Below are positions 45,839-55,952 of a stretch of DNA of 57,829 bases, in pieces. Below the pieces are notes generated by a model, which made no database searches, was not told the DNA's origin, and saw only the letters and a program-made list of their open reading frames with translations. Within the stretch, counting starts at the first letter, position 1; every line of letters starts with the position of its first letter. The position numbers were made by a program, and so were the translations under genes. Source of the DNA: an uncultured Gammaproteobacteria bacterium (GTDB lineage: Bacteria; Pseudomonadota; Gammaproteobacteria; Nitrosococcales; Methylophagaceae); NCBI GenBank assembly GCA_913042265.1, contig CAJWKF010000005.1, positions 1 to 57,829 on the forward strand, given 5' to 3'.

Positions 45839-46330
45839 ATGTTTTGGGTAGATTATGTCATTATCGGCATCATAGCGTTATCAGCGATAATAAGTGTTGT
45901 CAGAGGTTTTGTTAAAGAGGTTTTGTCTCTGCTTGCATGGGCATTATCTATATGGGTAGCCTTTAATTTCGCAGGCCCTTTATCTCCTTTCTTATCAGAA
46001 TATATAAGTACAGAGTCAATTAGATTGATAGCTGCCTTTACCTCTTTATTTATTATTACTTTAATCTTAGGTGCACTAGTCAACCATGTGATTTCAGCTA
46101 TCGTCGAAAAGACGGGGCTGAGTGGTACAGACCGGTCGTTGGGTGTCATTTTTGGCTTACTTCGAGGTGTTACTATTGTCACGCTTCTAGTCTTATTAGC
46201 CGGAACAACCCCAATACCTAACGATACATGGTGGCAGAATGCTGTATTAATTGAGCATTTTGAAAAGATTGCTGTTTGGGTTCAACAGTTTCTACCAGAT
46301 CGTTTAACAGAGTATGTTCATTTTAGTTAG
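45839..46330 (+). CDS. cvpA: CvpA family membrane protein
   Basis: The 163-residue inner membrane protein has four hydrophobic segments and the family motifs WVDYVIIGIIALSAIISVVR, GFVKEVLSLLAWALSIWVAF and SGTDRSLGVIFGLLRG. In E. coli CvpA is needed for colicin V production and bile resistance; the molecular role is unclear. GAGA precedes the ATG. It is followed after 17 bases by purF, the same order as E. coli, so the two are cotranscribed. Confidence 0.92.
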   Translation: MFWVDYVIIGIIALSAIISVVRGFVKEVLSLLAWALSIWVAFNFAGPLSPFLSEYISTESIRLIAAFTSLFIITLILGALVNHVISAIVEKTGLSGTDRSLGVIFGLLRGVTIVTLLVLLAGTTPIPNDTWWQNAVLIEHFEKIAVWVQQFLPDRLTEYVHFS

Positions 46331-46347
46331 AAACAAGGTAATTTTAT

Positions 46348-47859
46348 ATGTGCGGAATTATTGGCATTGTTGGACATTCTGAGGTTAATCAATCTCTTTA
46401 CGATGGATTGACTGTATTGCAACATCGTGGACAAGATGCTGCTGGTATTGTGACGTGTGACGAAGAGGGAAAGTTTTTCCTCCGCAAAGCGAATGGCCTA
46501 GTCAAGGATGTTTTTCATACACGCCATATGGTGCGCTTAAATGGAAATATGGGTATTGGCCATATTCGATATCCTACCGCCGGGTGTTCAACATTAGCGG
46601 AAGCTCAACCTTTTTATGTTAATTCCCCTTTTGGTATTGCGTTAGCTCATAACGGCAATTTGACGAATGCTAAAGCCCTAAAAGAAGAGCTCTTTCAAAG
46701 TGACCGTCGTCACCTTAATACTGATTCTGATTCTGAAGTGTTACTTAATATCTTGGCCCACGAATTACAAAAGTCTTGCGGTCTAACGGCAACAGCTGAA
46801 GATGTTTTTACCGCTGTGACAAGAGTTCATGAACGTTGCAACGGGGCTTATGCCATAGTTGCAATGATCTCTGGGGTAGGGGTATTGGCATTCCGTGACC
46901 CACATGGTATTCGCCCTGTTGTAATTGGTAAGCGTGAAGCACAAGGTGAACAAGCTGATTATATTATTGCTTCTGAAAGTGTTGCTCTTAAAACCTTAAA
47001 TTTTGAACTGATTCGTGATATAAAACCAGGGGAATGTGTATTCATAGATGTGAACAGTAATTTCCATGCCAAACAATGTGCGGTTTCTAAAACTAACTCA
47101 CCTTGTATTTTTGAGTATGTTTATTTCGCACGTCCCGATTCTATAATGAATGGTATTTCTGTCCATAGAAGTCGGAGTCGAATGGGTAGTAAATTAGCTG
47201 AAAAAATCGTTCGCGACTTTCCCAAACATGATATTGACGTTATTATCCCAATTCCAGATACAAGCCGCAGTGCGGCTTTGCAATTATCATATGATTTAGG
47301 AGTGAAATATCAAGAAGGTTTCATTAAAAACCGCTATATTGGTCGAACGTTTATTATGCCCGGCCAAACACAAAGGAAAAAGTCTGTTCGCCAAAAATTA
47401 AACGCTATAAATATTGAATTTAAAGACAAAGTAGTTTTACTTGTTGATGATTCAATCGTACGAGGTACTACATCGCAACAAATTGTACAAATGGCGCGTG
47501 AAGCGGGCGCTAAAAAAGTTTATTTTGCATCCGCAGCTCCGCCCGTTCGATTCCCTAACGTATACGGTATTGATATGCCTTCTCCAGAAGAGTTTGTCGC
47601 ACATAATCGAAACATTGACCAAATAGCAGAAGAATTGGGCGTCGATTGGTTAATTTATCAGGAGCTCGATGATTTAATTGATGCTGTAAATGAAGATAAT
47701 AAGATTGAGTCCTTTGATACATCTTGCTTTGATGGCAACTATGTGACGGGAGATATCGATGAGTCCTATCTTTATGATATTAACGCATTGCGGAAGGACT
47801 CTACGAAACAACATTCAGATAAAAGTAGTGGTGTTATTGAAATTCATAATGATGACTAA
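46348..47859 (+). CDS. purF: Amidophosphoribosyltransferase
   Basis: This 503-residue enzyme performs the first committed step of purine synthesis, glutamine plus PRPP to phosphoribosylamine. The mature nucleophile Cys2 comes directly after the start Met (MCGIIGIVG), so no propeptide is present. The glutaminase domain has GHIRYPTAG and ALAHNGNLTN; the PRPP loop is VVLLVDDSIVRGTTS. Length matches E. coli PurF. Confidence 0.97.
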   Translation: MCGIIGIVGHSEVNQSLYDGLTVLQHRGQDAAGIVTCDEEGKFFLRKANGLVKDVFHTRHMVRLNGNMGIGHIRYPTAGCSTLAEAQPFYVNSPFGIALAHNGNLTNAKALKEELFQSDRRHLNTDSDSEVLLNILAHELQKSCGLTATAEDVFTAVTRVHERCNGAYAIVAMISGVGVLAFRDPHGIRPVVIGKREAQGEQADYIIASESVALKTLNFELIRDIKPGECVFIDVNSNFHAKQCAVSKTNSPCIFEYVYFARPDSIMNGISVHRSRSRMGSKLAEKIVRDFPKHDIDVIIPIPDTSRSAALQLSYDLGVKYQEGFIKNRYIGRTFIMPGQTQRKKSVRQKLNAINIEFKDKVVLLVDDSIVRGTTSQQIVQMAREAGAKKVYFASAAPPVRFPNVYGIDMPSPEEFVAHNRNIDQIAEELGVDWLIYQELDDLIDAVNEDNKIESFDTSCFDGNYVTGDIDESYLYDINALRKDSTKQHSDKSSGVIEIHNDD

Positions 47860-47935
47860 GCATGCAGTTGGCGAAGCTATTCTTTGATTAATTGAGTGGG
47901 TTCACGACTCAGCATTATAATTAAGTCAGCCAGCT

Positions 47936-47964
47936 TTGCGATTTAGTTAGTTTTCTTATATAAT
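47936..47964 (+). promoter_or_regulatory. Strong sigma-70 promoter abutting yceD
   Basis: TTGCGA (-35) and a perfect TATAAT (-10) are separated by 17 bases. The -10 ends only 10 bases before the yceD ATG, so the transcript should begin 3-5 bases before the start codon, close to leaderless. It would drive the yceD-rpmF-plsX-fab operon. Confidence 0.65.
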
Positions 47965-47974
47965 TCCGTCGATT

Positions 47975-48508
47975 ATGCATCAAAAATTACCCAAAGAAAT
48001 TGATCCAATACGTTTGGCTCAAAATGGTCTGAAGTATGATGGCCAGATATTATTAAGTGATATGCCAAGACTGGCGAAGTCACTTCATAGTGATAGTGGC
48101 TTGGTAGAAGTTCTATTAGCGTTTGATATAGATGAAATTGGTACACCTTATGTAAAAGGTGAGTTTACAGTTCCAGTGTCGATTGTGTGTGAGCGTTGTA
48201 TGTTACCGATGACAATATCGTTGTCTGCAAACTGCTTATTGGCAATGGTTGTTAGTGAAAAGCTCATAGACAAGCTTGCAGAACAATATGATCCCTGGCT
48301 ATTGGAAAGTAGTGAGCCGGTATTATTAAGTAAGGTTGTTGAGGATGAGCTTATTTTGGCATTACCACTGGTACCTCGTCACACAGACGCTTGCTTACCA
48401 AGTGACGCATGGTCAACAATTAGCGATGATAGTGATTATAATAAGGAGCAAGAGGATGATAAACCCGAGTCACCTTTTGCAATATTATCGAGTTTAAAGA
48501 AACAATAG
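47975..48508 (+). CDS. yceD: YceD / DUF177 protein
   Basis: This 177-residue protein belongs to DUF177, a family found beside rpmF across bacteria and linked to 23S rRNA or L32 handling. Conserved cysteines appear in VSIVCERCMLPM and near PRHTDACLPSD. The start MHQKLPKEIDPIRLAQNGL fits homologues. There is no ribosome binding site, and the predicted promoter lies only 10 bases upstream. Function is not settled biochemically. Confidence 0.88.
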   Translation: MHQKLPKEIDPIRLAQNGLKYDGQILLSDMPRLAKSLHSDSGLVEVLLAFDIDEIGTPYVKGEFTVPVSIVCERCMLPMTISLSANCLLAMVVSEKLIDKLAEQYDPWLLESSEPVLLSKVVEDELILALPLVPRHTDACLPSDAWSTISDDSDYNKEQEDDKPESPFAILSSLKKQ

Positions 48509-48558
48509 ATCAGTAAATGCTGATTCTAAATAATTATATTTCTGTATTAGGAGTTAAC

Positions 48559-48744
48559 ATGGCTGTTCAAAAGAGTAAAAAAAGTACGTCACGCAGGGGC
48601 ATGCGCCGTTCACACGATGCATTAACAAGCGCACCACTATCTGAGGATGCAACATCGGGTGAGTTACATATGCGCCACAATGTTTCTGCTGATGGGTACT
48701 ATCGTGGTCGTAAAGTTGTTGCTGATAAGAGTGAAGAAGACTAA
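48559..48744 (+). CDS. rpmF: Ribosomal protein L32
   Basis: The 61-residue ribosomal protein begins [20 protein letters not shown], the L32 signature. AGGAG lies 5 bases before this ATG, which rules out the longer in-frame start at 48517. No zinc cysteines are present, so it is the Zn-independent form. The next gene, plsX, starts 5 bases after the stop. Confidence 0.96.
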   Translation: MAVQKSKKSTSRRGMRRSHDALTSAPLSEDATSGELHMRHNVSADGYYRGRKVVADKSEED

Positions 48745-48749
48745 TCAGT

Positions 48750-49769
48750 TTGGGTCATACAATTTCGATTGACGCAATGGGTGGTGATCATGGCCCAGAT
48801 GTTGTTATTCCAGCTGCAATACGCGCACTCACTAAACACTCAGGCATTAAGCTAATATTAGTGGGGGATGAGAATATTCTCACGGCTAAGCTTAAAGAAT
48901 ATCAGGTTCAAAATGATTCAAGATTTATTATCCAACATGCCTCACAACAAGTGGAAATGGATGAATCACCCGCTTTAGCATTGAGAGGAAAGAAAGACTC
49001 TTCGATGCGGGTAGCAATTGATTTAGTTAAAAGTGGTAGGGCGTCAGCCTGTGTGAGTGCTGGTAATACTGGGGCTCTTATGGCAACAGCTAAATTTGTA
49101 CTTAAAATGCTGCCCGGAATAGAGAGGCCTGCAATCGTATCAGCACTACCTACAATGAAAGGCCATACCTATGTACTCGACTTAGGTGCGAATGTTGATT
49201 CTAGTGCTAAACAGTTAGTGCAATTCGCCGTTATGGGTTCGGTATTAGCTGAGTCTATAGAAGGGCGGAAAAACCCTACAATTGGTTTATTAAATATTGG
49301 CGCTGAAGAAATGAAGGGTAATGAGCGTGTTAAGGAGGCTGCTGTATTACTAAGTAAAACGGATCTTAATTATCATGGATTTGTTGAAGGTGATGGAATG
49401 TACCGCGGTGAAGTGGATGTCGTCGTTTGTGATGGTTTTGTGGGTAATATTGCCTTAAAATCTAGCGAAGGTGTCGTACACATGATGCGTCATTATTTGC
49501 GGCGATCGTTCAGTCGCAACTTTTTCACGAAATTAGTTGGTTTATTGGCCTCGCCTATTTTAAAACAGTTCAGGGATGATCTTGATCCTCGAGCATATAA
49601 CGGTGCAAATTTTATTGGTTTGCAGGGTATTGTGATAAAAAGTCATGGTGGTGCAGATGAAGTCGGTTTTGCTAATGCAATTAATATTGCAGTAATTGAA
49701 GCTGAACAAGATGTTCCCAGAAATATAAGTCAGCATCTAGAACATTTATTGAAAGGCCAAGCAGCTTGA
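48750..49769 (+). CDS. plsX: Phosphate acyltransferase PlsX
   Basis: This 339-residue enzyme makes acyl-phosphate from acyl-ACP for phospholipid synthesis. It begins [20 protein letters not shown] and has [10 protein letters not shown] and [17 protein letters not shown]. The start is a TTG: an in-frame TGA at 48732-48734 leaves no ATG or GTG upstream, and the family motif follows within six residues. Expression likely depends on coupling to rpmF, whose stop is 5 bases away. Confidence 0.95.
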   Translation: MGHTISIDAMGGDHGPDVVIPAAIRALTKHSGIKLILVGDENILTAKLKEYQVQNDSRFIIQHASQQVEMDESPALALRGKKDSSMRVAIDLVKSGRASACVSAGNTGALMATAKFVLKMLPGIERPAIVSALPTMKGHTYVLDLGANVDSSAKQLVQFAVMGSVLAESIEGRKNPTIGLLNIGAEEMKGNERVKEAAVLLSKTDLNYHGFVEGDGMYRGEVDVVVCDGFVGNIALKSSEGVVHMMRHYLRRSFSRNFFTKLVGLLASPILKQFRDDLDPRAYNGANFIGLQGIVIKSHGGADEVGFANAINIAVIEAEQDVPRNISQHLEHLLKGQAA

Positions 49770-50725
49770 TCTATTCAAGGATTATAGGCACAGGAAGCTA
49801 TTTGCCGCACAAAGTTTTGAGTAATCATGACCTTGAGAAGATGGTCGACACCAATGATCAATGGATTCAAGAACGCACTGGAATAAAAAAACGCCACATC
49901 ATCGCTGATGGTGAAACAACAACTGACTTAGCATTTAATGCTGCTAAAAAAGCAATTGAAGCAGCTGGCATAGAGAACACAGAAATTGATCTAATTATTG
50001 TTGCTACGACAACGCCTACTAAAATTTTCCCCAGTACAGCATCCTTAGTTCAAGAGCAATTAGGAATTAGTGGGTGCCCTGCCTTCGATATACAAGCAGT
50101 ATGCACAGGTTTCATTTATGCATTAACTGTTGCTGATAAATTTATTAAATCGGGCAGTGCTAAAAATGCTTTAATAATTGGTGCAGAATGCCTCTCAAGA
50201 ATAGTTGACTGGAATGATAGGAATACCTGCGTTTTGTTTGGTGACGGTGCGGGAGCTGTTGTTTTACAGGCCTCAGAAGAAACAGGTATCTTGTCAACAC
50301 ATATCCATTCCGATGGAAAATACAACGGGCTATTATCGGTACCTACCGGTCCTGGTTCTATCGATACGGATGCAAAGCCTTACATAGAGATGCAGGGTAA
50401 TGATGTTTTCAAAATAGCTGTTAGAACCCTAAGCAGTATCGCTGATGAAACTCTATCGGCTAACAACTTAAGCAAAAAAGATATTGACTGGTTAATACCT
50501 CATCAAGCTAACATTCGAATTATTGCCGCTACTGCAAAAAAACTTGGTATGTCTATGGAGCAGGTCGTAGTTACCGTTGATCAACATGGTAATACTTCAG
50601 CAGCATCAATACCGCTAGCATTAGATGTTGCCGTTCGAGATGGACGCATTCAGCGAGGGGAAACATTATTACTTGAAGCTTTTGGTGGTGGGTTCACTTG
50701 GGGTTCAGTTTTATTAAATTTTTAA
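49766..50725 (+). CDS. fabH: 3-oxoacyl-ACP synthase III
   Basis: The 319-residue condensing enzyme starts fatty acid synthesis from acetyl-CoA and malonyl-ACP. Cys113 lies in [13 protein letters not shown], His in [11 protein letters not shown] and Asn in [10 protein letters not shown], which is the FabH Cys-His-Asn triad. The start is a TTG that overlaps the plsX stop by 4 bases (TTGA), suggesting translational coupling. Confidence 0.97.
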   Translation: MIYSRIIGTGSYLPHKVLSNHDLEKMVDTNDQWIQERTGIKKRHIIADGETTTDLAFNAAKKAIEAAGIENTEIDLIIVATTTPTKIFPSTASLVQEQLGISGCPAFDIQAVCTGFIYALTVADKFIKSGSAKNALIIGAECLSRIVDWNDRNTCVLFGDGAGAVVLQASEETGILSTHIHSDGKYNGLLSVPTGPGSIDTDAKPYIEMQGNDVFKIAVRTLSSIADETLSANNLSKKDIDWLIPHQANIRIIAATAKKLGMSMEQVVVTVDQHGNTSAASIPLALDVAVRDGRIQRGETLLLEAFGGGFTWGSVLLNF

Positions 50726-50746
50726 TTTTAAAGAGACGCTAAGGAC

Positions 50747-51682
50747 ATGAGTTTAGCTTTTGTATTTCCTGGGCAAGGATCCCAGTCTATTGGCATGTTG
50801 TCACAATTAGCCATTGAATTTCCACAAGTAAAAGCAACATTTTCAGAAGCTTCTGAGGCCCTAAACTATGACTTATGGCAATTGGTCTCGGGAGGACCTG
50901 TAGAAGTCTTAAACCAGACTGAGCGAACACAGCCAGCAATGTTAGCTGCCGGTATGGCCGTCTGGCGTGTATGGCAAGAATTAACAAACATTCAACCTGA
51001 TTATCTGGCGGGCCATAGTTTGGGAGAGTACACAGCTTTAGTTGCAGCTGAGTCACTATCTTTTTATGATGCTATAAAACTCGTTGAGATGCGTGGTCAA
51101 TTTATGCAGCAAGCCGTACCTGCGGGACAAGGTGCAATGGCTGCTATTTTAGGTTTAGATGATGACCTGGTTAAATCAATCTGCATAGAAGCCGCTGAAA
51201 ATGCTGTTGTTGAAGCTGTTAATTTTAATTCACCTGGCCAAGTAGTTATTGCAGGTGATATTGAGGCAGTTAAACGAGCAACGATACTAGCAAAAGATAC
51301 GGGTGCTAAGCGGGCCATGCTTTTACCCGTCAGCGTACCTTCACATTGTGCATTGATGAAACCTGCCGCAGAAAAGTTAGCAATAGCATTAACAGAAATC
51401 AGTATATACAAACCAGTGATCCCTATTATTCACAATGCTAATGTTGACGAAGGCAATGATATTACAGCTATCAAACACCTTCTTACTCAGCAGTTACATA
51501 ACCCAGTAAGGTGGGTCGAAACAATACAGAAGTTTTCAAGTTTAGGTGTCACAAATATTATAGAGTGTGGTCCAGGGAAAGTCCTAGCTGGTTTAACAAA
51601 ACGTATCGATAAGTCATTAATAGGCCTACCCATATTTGACCAAACATCACTAGAAAAAGTAGTTCACGTATTAGGAGAATAA
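50747..51682 (+). CDS. fabD: Malonyl-CoA:ACP transacylase
   Basis: This 311-residue enzyme loads malonyl onto ACP. The N-terminal oxyanion motif is FPGQGSQSIGM, the catalytic Ser91 is in LAGHSLGEYTAL and the catalytic histidine is in VPSHCALM. A glutamine in FNSPGQVVIAG is typical. AAGGA is next to the ATG. fabG begins 2 bases after its stop. Confidence 0.97.
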   Translation: MSLAFVFPGQGSQSIGMLSQLAIEFPQVKATFSEASEALNYDLWQLVSGGPVEVLNQTERTQPAMLAAGMAVWRVWQELTNIQPDYLAGHSLGEYTALVAAESLSFYDAIKLVEMRGQFMQQAVPAGQGAMAAILGLDDDLVKSICIEAAENAVVEAVNFNSPGQVVIAGDIEAVKRATILAKDTGAKRAMLLPVSVPSHCALMKPAAEKLAIALTEISIYKPVIPIIHNANVDEGNDITAIKHLLTQQLHNPVRWVETIQKFSSLGVTNIIECGPGKVLAGLTKRIDKSLIGLPIFDQTSLEKVVHVLGE

Positions 51683-51684
51683 GC

Positions 51685-52428
51685 ATGGGTTTTGATGGAA
51701 AAATCGCATTAGTAACGGGTGCTACACGAGGAATAGGTCGAGCGATTGCTCTACGGTTAGGCTCTCAAGGTATAACCATTGTGGGAACAGCTACATCAGA
51801 GTCTGGGGCTAAGTCTATAACGGAATATTTAAGAAGAGCCAATATCACTGGTTCTGGAATGGTACTCAATGTAACAGACTCCGACTCAATAGAAGCTGTA
51901 GTAACTGCAATTGAAACAACCTATGGCGCCCCTAGTATCCTAGTAAATAATGCTGGTATTACTAGAGATAACCTTCTCGTCCGTATGAAGGATGATGACT
52001 GGAATGACATTATCAGCACGAATTTGACACCTATTTATAAGCTTTCTAAACGTTGTTTACGTGCGATGACAAAAGCACGATTAGGCCGAATTATTACAAT
52101 AACATCAGTAGTTGGCGTGATGGGTAATGCTGGACAAACTAATTATGCGGCTGCAAAAGCTGGAGTAATTGGTTTTAGTAAATCACTAGCTCGAGAAGTT
52201 GGAGCTCGAGGTATTACTGTTAATACTGTCGCTCCGGGATTTATCGATACGGATATGACCAGTTCGTTAGCAGAAGAACACAAGACGGCATTGTTATTAC
52301 AAGTACCTATTAAAAGATTGGGAACTCCCGAAGAAATTGCTGGCGCTGTCAGTTATTTGGCCAGTGATGATGCTGCCTATATTACGGGAGAAACTATTCA
52401 CGTTAATGGCGGCATGTATATGAATTGA
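51685..52428 (+). CDS. fabG: 3-oxoacyl-ACP reductase
   Basis: The 247-residue short-chain dehydrogenase reduces 3-oxoacyl-ACP using NADPH. The cofactor motif is TGATRGIGRAIALRLG, followed by NNAGITRDNL; the catalytic Ser, Tyr and Lys are seen in TSVVGVMGNAGQTNYAAAKA. The C-terminal part GFIDTDMT and GETIHVNGGMYMN is standard. A strong AGGAGA ribosome binding site lies in the end of fabD. Confidence 0.97.
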   Translation: MGFDGKIALVTGATRGIGRAIALRLGSQGITIVGTATSESGAKSITEYLRRANITGSGMVLNVTDSDSIEAVVTAIETTYGAPSILVNNAGITRDNLLVRMKDDDWNDIISTNLTPIYKLSKRCLRAMTKARLGRIITITSVVGVMGNAGQTNYAAAKAGVIGFSKSLAREVGARGITVNTVAPGFIDTDMTSSLAEEHKTALLLQVPIKRLGTPEEIAGAVSYLASDDAAYITGETIHVNGGMYMN

Positions 52429-52429
52429 T

Positions 52430-52506
52430 TGATTAATTTAATTAATTTAAAATTTAAATTAGCCTTCAAATTCAAATTTGCTTGTTTATACTGTGCTTGC
52501 AATATA
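52430..52506 (+). promoter_or_regulatory. AT-rich tract and predicted promoter of acpP
   Basis: A tract of nearly pure A and T with overlapping short palindromes (TTAATTAATTTAAAATTTAA and neighbours) precedes TTGCTT (-35, 52478-52483) and AATATA (-10, 52501-52506; TATAAA overlaps it). The tract may act as an UP element, fitting the high level at which ACP is made. Confidence 0.4.
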
Positions 52507-52553
52507 AAATGCCCGCAGATTTATGTATTTAATTACCAAAGGAAATATAAGTT

Positions 52554-52790
52554 ATGAGTGAGATCGAAGCCCGAGTAAAAGACATTGTTGTTGAACAGTT
52601 GGGTGTCAACGCTGATGAAGTAAAAACTGACGCTTCATTTATAGATGATCTGGGTGCTGATTCCTTAGACACAGTCGAATTGGTTATGGCACTTGAAGAA
52701 GAGTTTGAATGTGAGATTCCAGACGACGAAGCTGAAAAAATAACAACAGTTAAAGAAGCGGTAAGTTATATTAATTCTGTCCAGTCTTAA
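52554..52790 (+). CDS. acpP: Acyl carrier protein
   Basis: This 78-residue acidic carrier protein has the phosphopantetheine site Ser37 in [20 protein letters not shown]. The sequence is nearly the same as that of other proteobacterial ACPs. AAGGA precedes the ATG. A possible own promoter lies upstream and a strong terminator follows directly, so it is also a separate short transcript. Confidence 0.98.
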   Translation: MSEIEARVKDIVVEQLGVNADEVKTDASFIDDLGADSLDTVELVMALEEEFECEIPDDEAEKITTVKEAVSYINSVQS

Positions 52791-52810
52791 TTTAGTTTAT
52801 AGCTAAACTT

Positions 52811-52855
52811 ATAGCCGCCTAGTATTGTCGAAATGCTAGGCGGCTATCTTGTTTT
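52811..52855 (+). terminator. Intrinsic terminator after acpP
   Basis: Perfect 12-base arms ATAGCCGCCTAG and CTAGGCGGCTAT with a 13-base loop are followed by CTTGTTTT. It separates acpP from fabF, 21 bases after the acpP stop. Confidence 0.9.
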
Positions 52856-52886
52856 AGCATTTTAATATTATGAAAAGGAACTCCTG

Positions 52887-54125
52887 ATGTCCAAACGGCG
52901 CGTTGTGATAACAGGTCTTGGCGCGGTAACCCCCGTCGGCTTAAACGTAAAAGAAACTTGGAATAATATCCTCTCTGGTAAAAGTGGTGTTGCCCCACTA
53001 ACGATATTCGATACAGAAAGCTTTCCTGTACATTTCGGTGCAAGTGTCAAAAACTTTGATATTACGACTATCATCCCTCGTAAAGAGGCAAAAAAAATGG
53101 ATACCTTTATTCATTATGGAATTGCCGCTGGTAAAGAAGCTATCGATGATTCAGGAATAGAAGTTACGGAGAAAAATGCAGGTAGGATTGGTGTAGCTAT
53201 TGGTGCTGGTATTGGTGGCCTACCAGGAATTGAGTCAGGATACGATACTTACCTAAAAGGCGGGCCAAGAAAAATATCTCCATTCTTTGTACCTAGTAAT
53301 ATTATTAATATGATTGCAGGTAACTTGTCTATAATGTATGGAATGAAAGGTCCCTCTACAGCAATAGCGACAGCTTGCTCTAGTGGTACTCATAATATCT
53401 CAACTGCAGGTCGTATGATTCAATATGGTGATGCCGACGTTATGATTGCAGGTGGAGCTGAAATGTCTACCTCAAAAATGGGGCTTGGCGGTTTTTCATC
53501 AGCCAGAGCATTATCAACTCGTAACGACGACCCGACAGCAGCAAGTAGGCCTTGGGATAAAAACCGTGATGGTTTTGTTCTAGGTGATGGAGCCGGTATT
53601 GTTGTTCTCGAAGAATACGAACATGCTATAAAACGAGGAGCGAAAATCTACGCTGAATTGATTGGCTCGGGGATGAGTTCTGACGCTTACCATATGACTA
53701 TGCCGTCAAAAGGTGGAGAGGGCGCAGCCCGCTGTATGGTTAATGCAATGAATGATGCTGGAATAAATGCTGATGAAATTGACTACATCAACGCACACGG
53801 AACATCCACACCAGCTGGTGACCTAGCTGAGAGCCAAGCAGTGAGAACTGCTTTAGGAATTGCTGCAGATAAAGTGGCCGTTAGTTCAACAAAATCAATG
53901 ATCGGGCACTTATTAGGTGCAGCAGGTGGAGTTGAAGCTATATTTAGTGTTTTATCTATACAAGATAGAGTTGCGCCGCCGACGATTAATCTTGATAATC
54001 AAGATCCAGAATGCGATCTTGATTATGTCCCTCACACAGCACGACAGATGGACGTACGTATATCAATGTCAAATTCGTTTGGCTTTGGTGGTACCAATGG
54101 AACACTCCTCTTTAAAAAAATATAA
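52887..54125 (+). CDS. fabF: 3-oxoacyl-ACP synthase II
   Basis: The 412-residue condensing enzyme elongates acyl-ACP. The nucleophile Cys164 is in [10 protein letters not shown], and the two catalytic histidines are in [12 protein letters not shown] and [12 protein letters not shown]. Length and motifs match FabF rather than FabB (which has a shorter length and is usually paired with fabA). AAGGA is upstream. It lies after the acpP terminator, so partial readthrough or its own promoter would drive it. Confidence 0.96.
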   Translation: MSKRRVVITGLGAVTPVGLNVKETWNNILSGKSGVAPLTIFDTESFPVHFGASVKNFDITTIIPRKEAKKMDTFIHYGIAAGKEAIDDSGIEVTEKNAGRIGVAIGAGIGGLPGIESGYDTYLKGGPRKISPFFVPSNIINMIAGNLSIMYGMKGPSTAIATACSSGTHNISTAGRMIQYGDADVMIAGGAEMSTSKMGLGGFSSARALSTRNDDPTAASRPWDKNRDGFVLGDGAGIVVLEEYEHAIKRGAKIYAELIGSGMSSDAYHMTMPSKGGEGAARCMVNAMNDAGINADEIDYINAHGTSTPAGDLAESQAVRTALGIAADKVAVSSTKSMIGHLLGAAGGVEAIFSVLSIQDRVAPPTINLDNQDPECDLDYVPHTARQMDVRISMSNSFGFGGTNGTLLFKKI

Positions 54126-54131
54126 TTTACT

Positions 54132-54950
54132 ATGGTATTAATTAACGGTAAAAGCGCTGATACAGTTAGCGTTTCAGACCGTGGCCTTCAGTATGGGGAT
54201 GGCGTTTTTGAAACGATTGCCTATCGAGATGGAGTTCCCGAGTTTTTAGAGCAACATTTAACACGTTTGCTAAATGGCTGCCAAAGCTTACATATTAATT
54301 TTGGACAGATAGACTTCTTGCGTGCGGAACTTGAGGATGTATTCAAAGCCATCAGCTCTGAATCCGCTGTTATAAAAATTACTGTGACGAGAGGCATGGG
54401 TAGTAGAGGGTATTTTTCTGATAACAGTGCCATTCCAACACGTATAATTGCAACATATTCTTACCCAATATATCCGGAAAATTATCAATCTGGTGGTGTG
54501 ACACTTCGTTTTTGTGAACAAACCCTGTCTGTTAATCGTCGACTGGCCGGTATTAAGCATTTAAATAGACTAGAGCAAGTCCTTGCTAGGAATGAATGGA
54601 GTGATCCTGCTATTGCAGAAGGGGTAATGTCTGACGATGAAGGTAGTGTGATTGAAGGTACAATGAGTAATATATTTGTGGTTGCAGATAACGTTCTTGT
54701 AACACCTTTAATATCACAAGCGGGCATAGCTGGTGTCATAAGAGCCCAAATAATACAAATAGCAACTAGAAGCGGTATTACAGTAGAAGAACGGGCGTTA
54801 TCAAGAGAGCAATTGGCTCAAGCAGCTGAGGTATTCGTTTGCAATAGTATTATTGGTGTTTGGCCTGTAACCCGTATCACTACTACAATATATTCTGTTG
54901 GCTTCATTACTCAATTTATTCAGAAATCCTTATCTGAATTAAAGAAATAG
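54132..54950 (+). CDS. pabC: Aminodeoxychorismate lyase
   Basis: This 272-residue class IV PLP enzyme releases p-aminobenzoate for folate synthesis. It has SDRGLQYGDGVFETI at the start, the PLP lysine (Lys142) in GIKHLNRLEQVLAR, and EGTMSNIFVV. Its place between fabF and mltG is standard in gammaproteobacteria and favours PabC over branched-chain aminotransferase or D-amino acid aminotransferase. mltG starts right at the stop. Confidence 0.95.
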   Translation: MVLINGKSADTVSVSDRGLQYGDGVFETIAYRDGVPEFLEQHLTRLLNGCQSLHINFGQIDFLRAELEDVFKAISSESAVIKITVTRGMGSRGYFSDNSAIPTRIIATYSYPIYPENYQSGGVTLRFCEQTLSVNRRLAGIKHLNRLEQVLARNEWSDPAIAEGVMSDDEGSVIEGTMSNIFVVADNVLVTPLISQAGIAGVIRAQIIQIATRSGITVEERALSREQLAQAAEVFVCNSIIGVWPVTRITTTIYSVGFITQFIQKSLSELKK

Positions 54951-55952
54951 ATGCGATTTTTATTAAGAGACTTATTCTTACTAATATCACTTATATTGAT
55001 ATTTGCAGGTTATTCTCAATATAGTAGGTTTATATCAACACCACTAAATATTGAAAATGGTGAAACGTTTATAATTAAGTCGGGCAGTAACTTACTACAA
55101 ATTAGTCATCAATTGACGGAAAAAAACATTACACCTCTTTCTCCATCATACCTATATTGGTATGGGCGATATAAAAATACAGCCCACCTTATAAAAGCTG
55201 GGGAATATCATATCAAAGCCTCAAAGACTCTACCGGAATTATTAACGCAGTTTATAGAGGGAGAAGTCGTCCAGCATACCTTCACAATAATTGAAGGTAT
55301 GACTTCTAAGCAGTTAATTGCTAGCGTAGCAGCCGACAAGCGTTTAGTGCACACACTAAAAGCAGAAAGTTTAAAAGAAATTCTACTGCTGATTGATGGT
55401 AGTGACCGCCACGGCGAAGGGGAGTTTGCCCCAGATACTTACTACTTTTCAGCAGGAACAACAGATAAAGCCATTCTGAAACGTGCCCATCAATTAATGC
55501 ACGACAATTTGGCGGAGGCATGGTTAAACAAAGCAAATAACTTACCTTATGAAACTCCTTATGAAGCCTTGATTATGGCTTCCATTATTGAAAAAGAAAC
55601 GGGTAACGCTTCAGAACGAACTAAAATTGCAGGCGTTTTTGTACGTCGTCTGCAAAAAGGCATGCGTTTACAGTCCGATCCAACAGTTATTTATGGTATG
55701 GGTGAACAATATACAGGTAATATACGTAAAAAAGACTTAATGCGCGATACGACATATAATACTTATACTAGACATGGTTTACCTCCAAGTCCGATAGCAT
55801 TGACGGGTAAAGCAGCCATTGTGGCTGCACTGAACCCCGCGGGGGGTGATGCTTTATATTTCGTAGCCATGGGGATGGAAGGTCGCCATGTGTTTTCAAA
55901 TAACCTGGCCGATCATAATAAAGCGGTTAGAAAATATCAGTTGAAGAAATAA
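54951..55952 (+). CDS. mltG: Endolytic murein transglycosylase
   Basis: This 333-residue inner membrane enzyme cleaves nascent peptidoglycan to end glycan strand growth. It has an N-terminal membrane helix (about 7-24), a LysM-like segment (about 35-105; FIIKSGSNLLQISHQL) and a catalytic domain with the glutamate in MASIIEKETGNASER, then RLQKGMRLQSDPTVIYG and GLPPSPIALTG. The ATG follows the pabC stop with no gap, and the stop overlaps the tmk start. Confidence 0.95.
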   Translation: MRFLLRDLFLLISLILIFAGYSQYSRFISTPLNIENGETFIIKSGSNLLQISHQLTEKNITPLSPSYLYWYGRYKNTAHLIKAGEYHIKASKTLPELLTQFIEGEVVQHTFTIIEGMTSKQLIASVAADKRLVHTLKAESLKEILLLIDGSDRHGEGEFAPDTYYFSAGTTDKAILKRAHQLMHDNLAEAWLNKANNLPYETPYEALIMASIIEKETGNASERTKIAGVFVRRLQKGMRLQSDPTVIYGMGEQYTGNIRKKDLMRDTTYNTYTRHGLPPSPIALTGKAAIVAALNPAGGDALYFVAMGMEGRHVFSNNLADHNKAVRKYQLKK

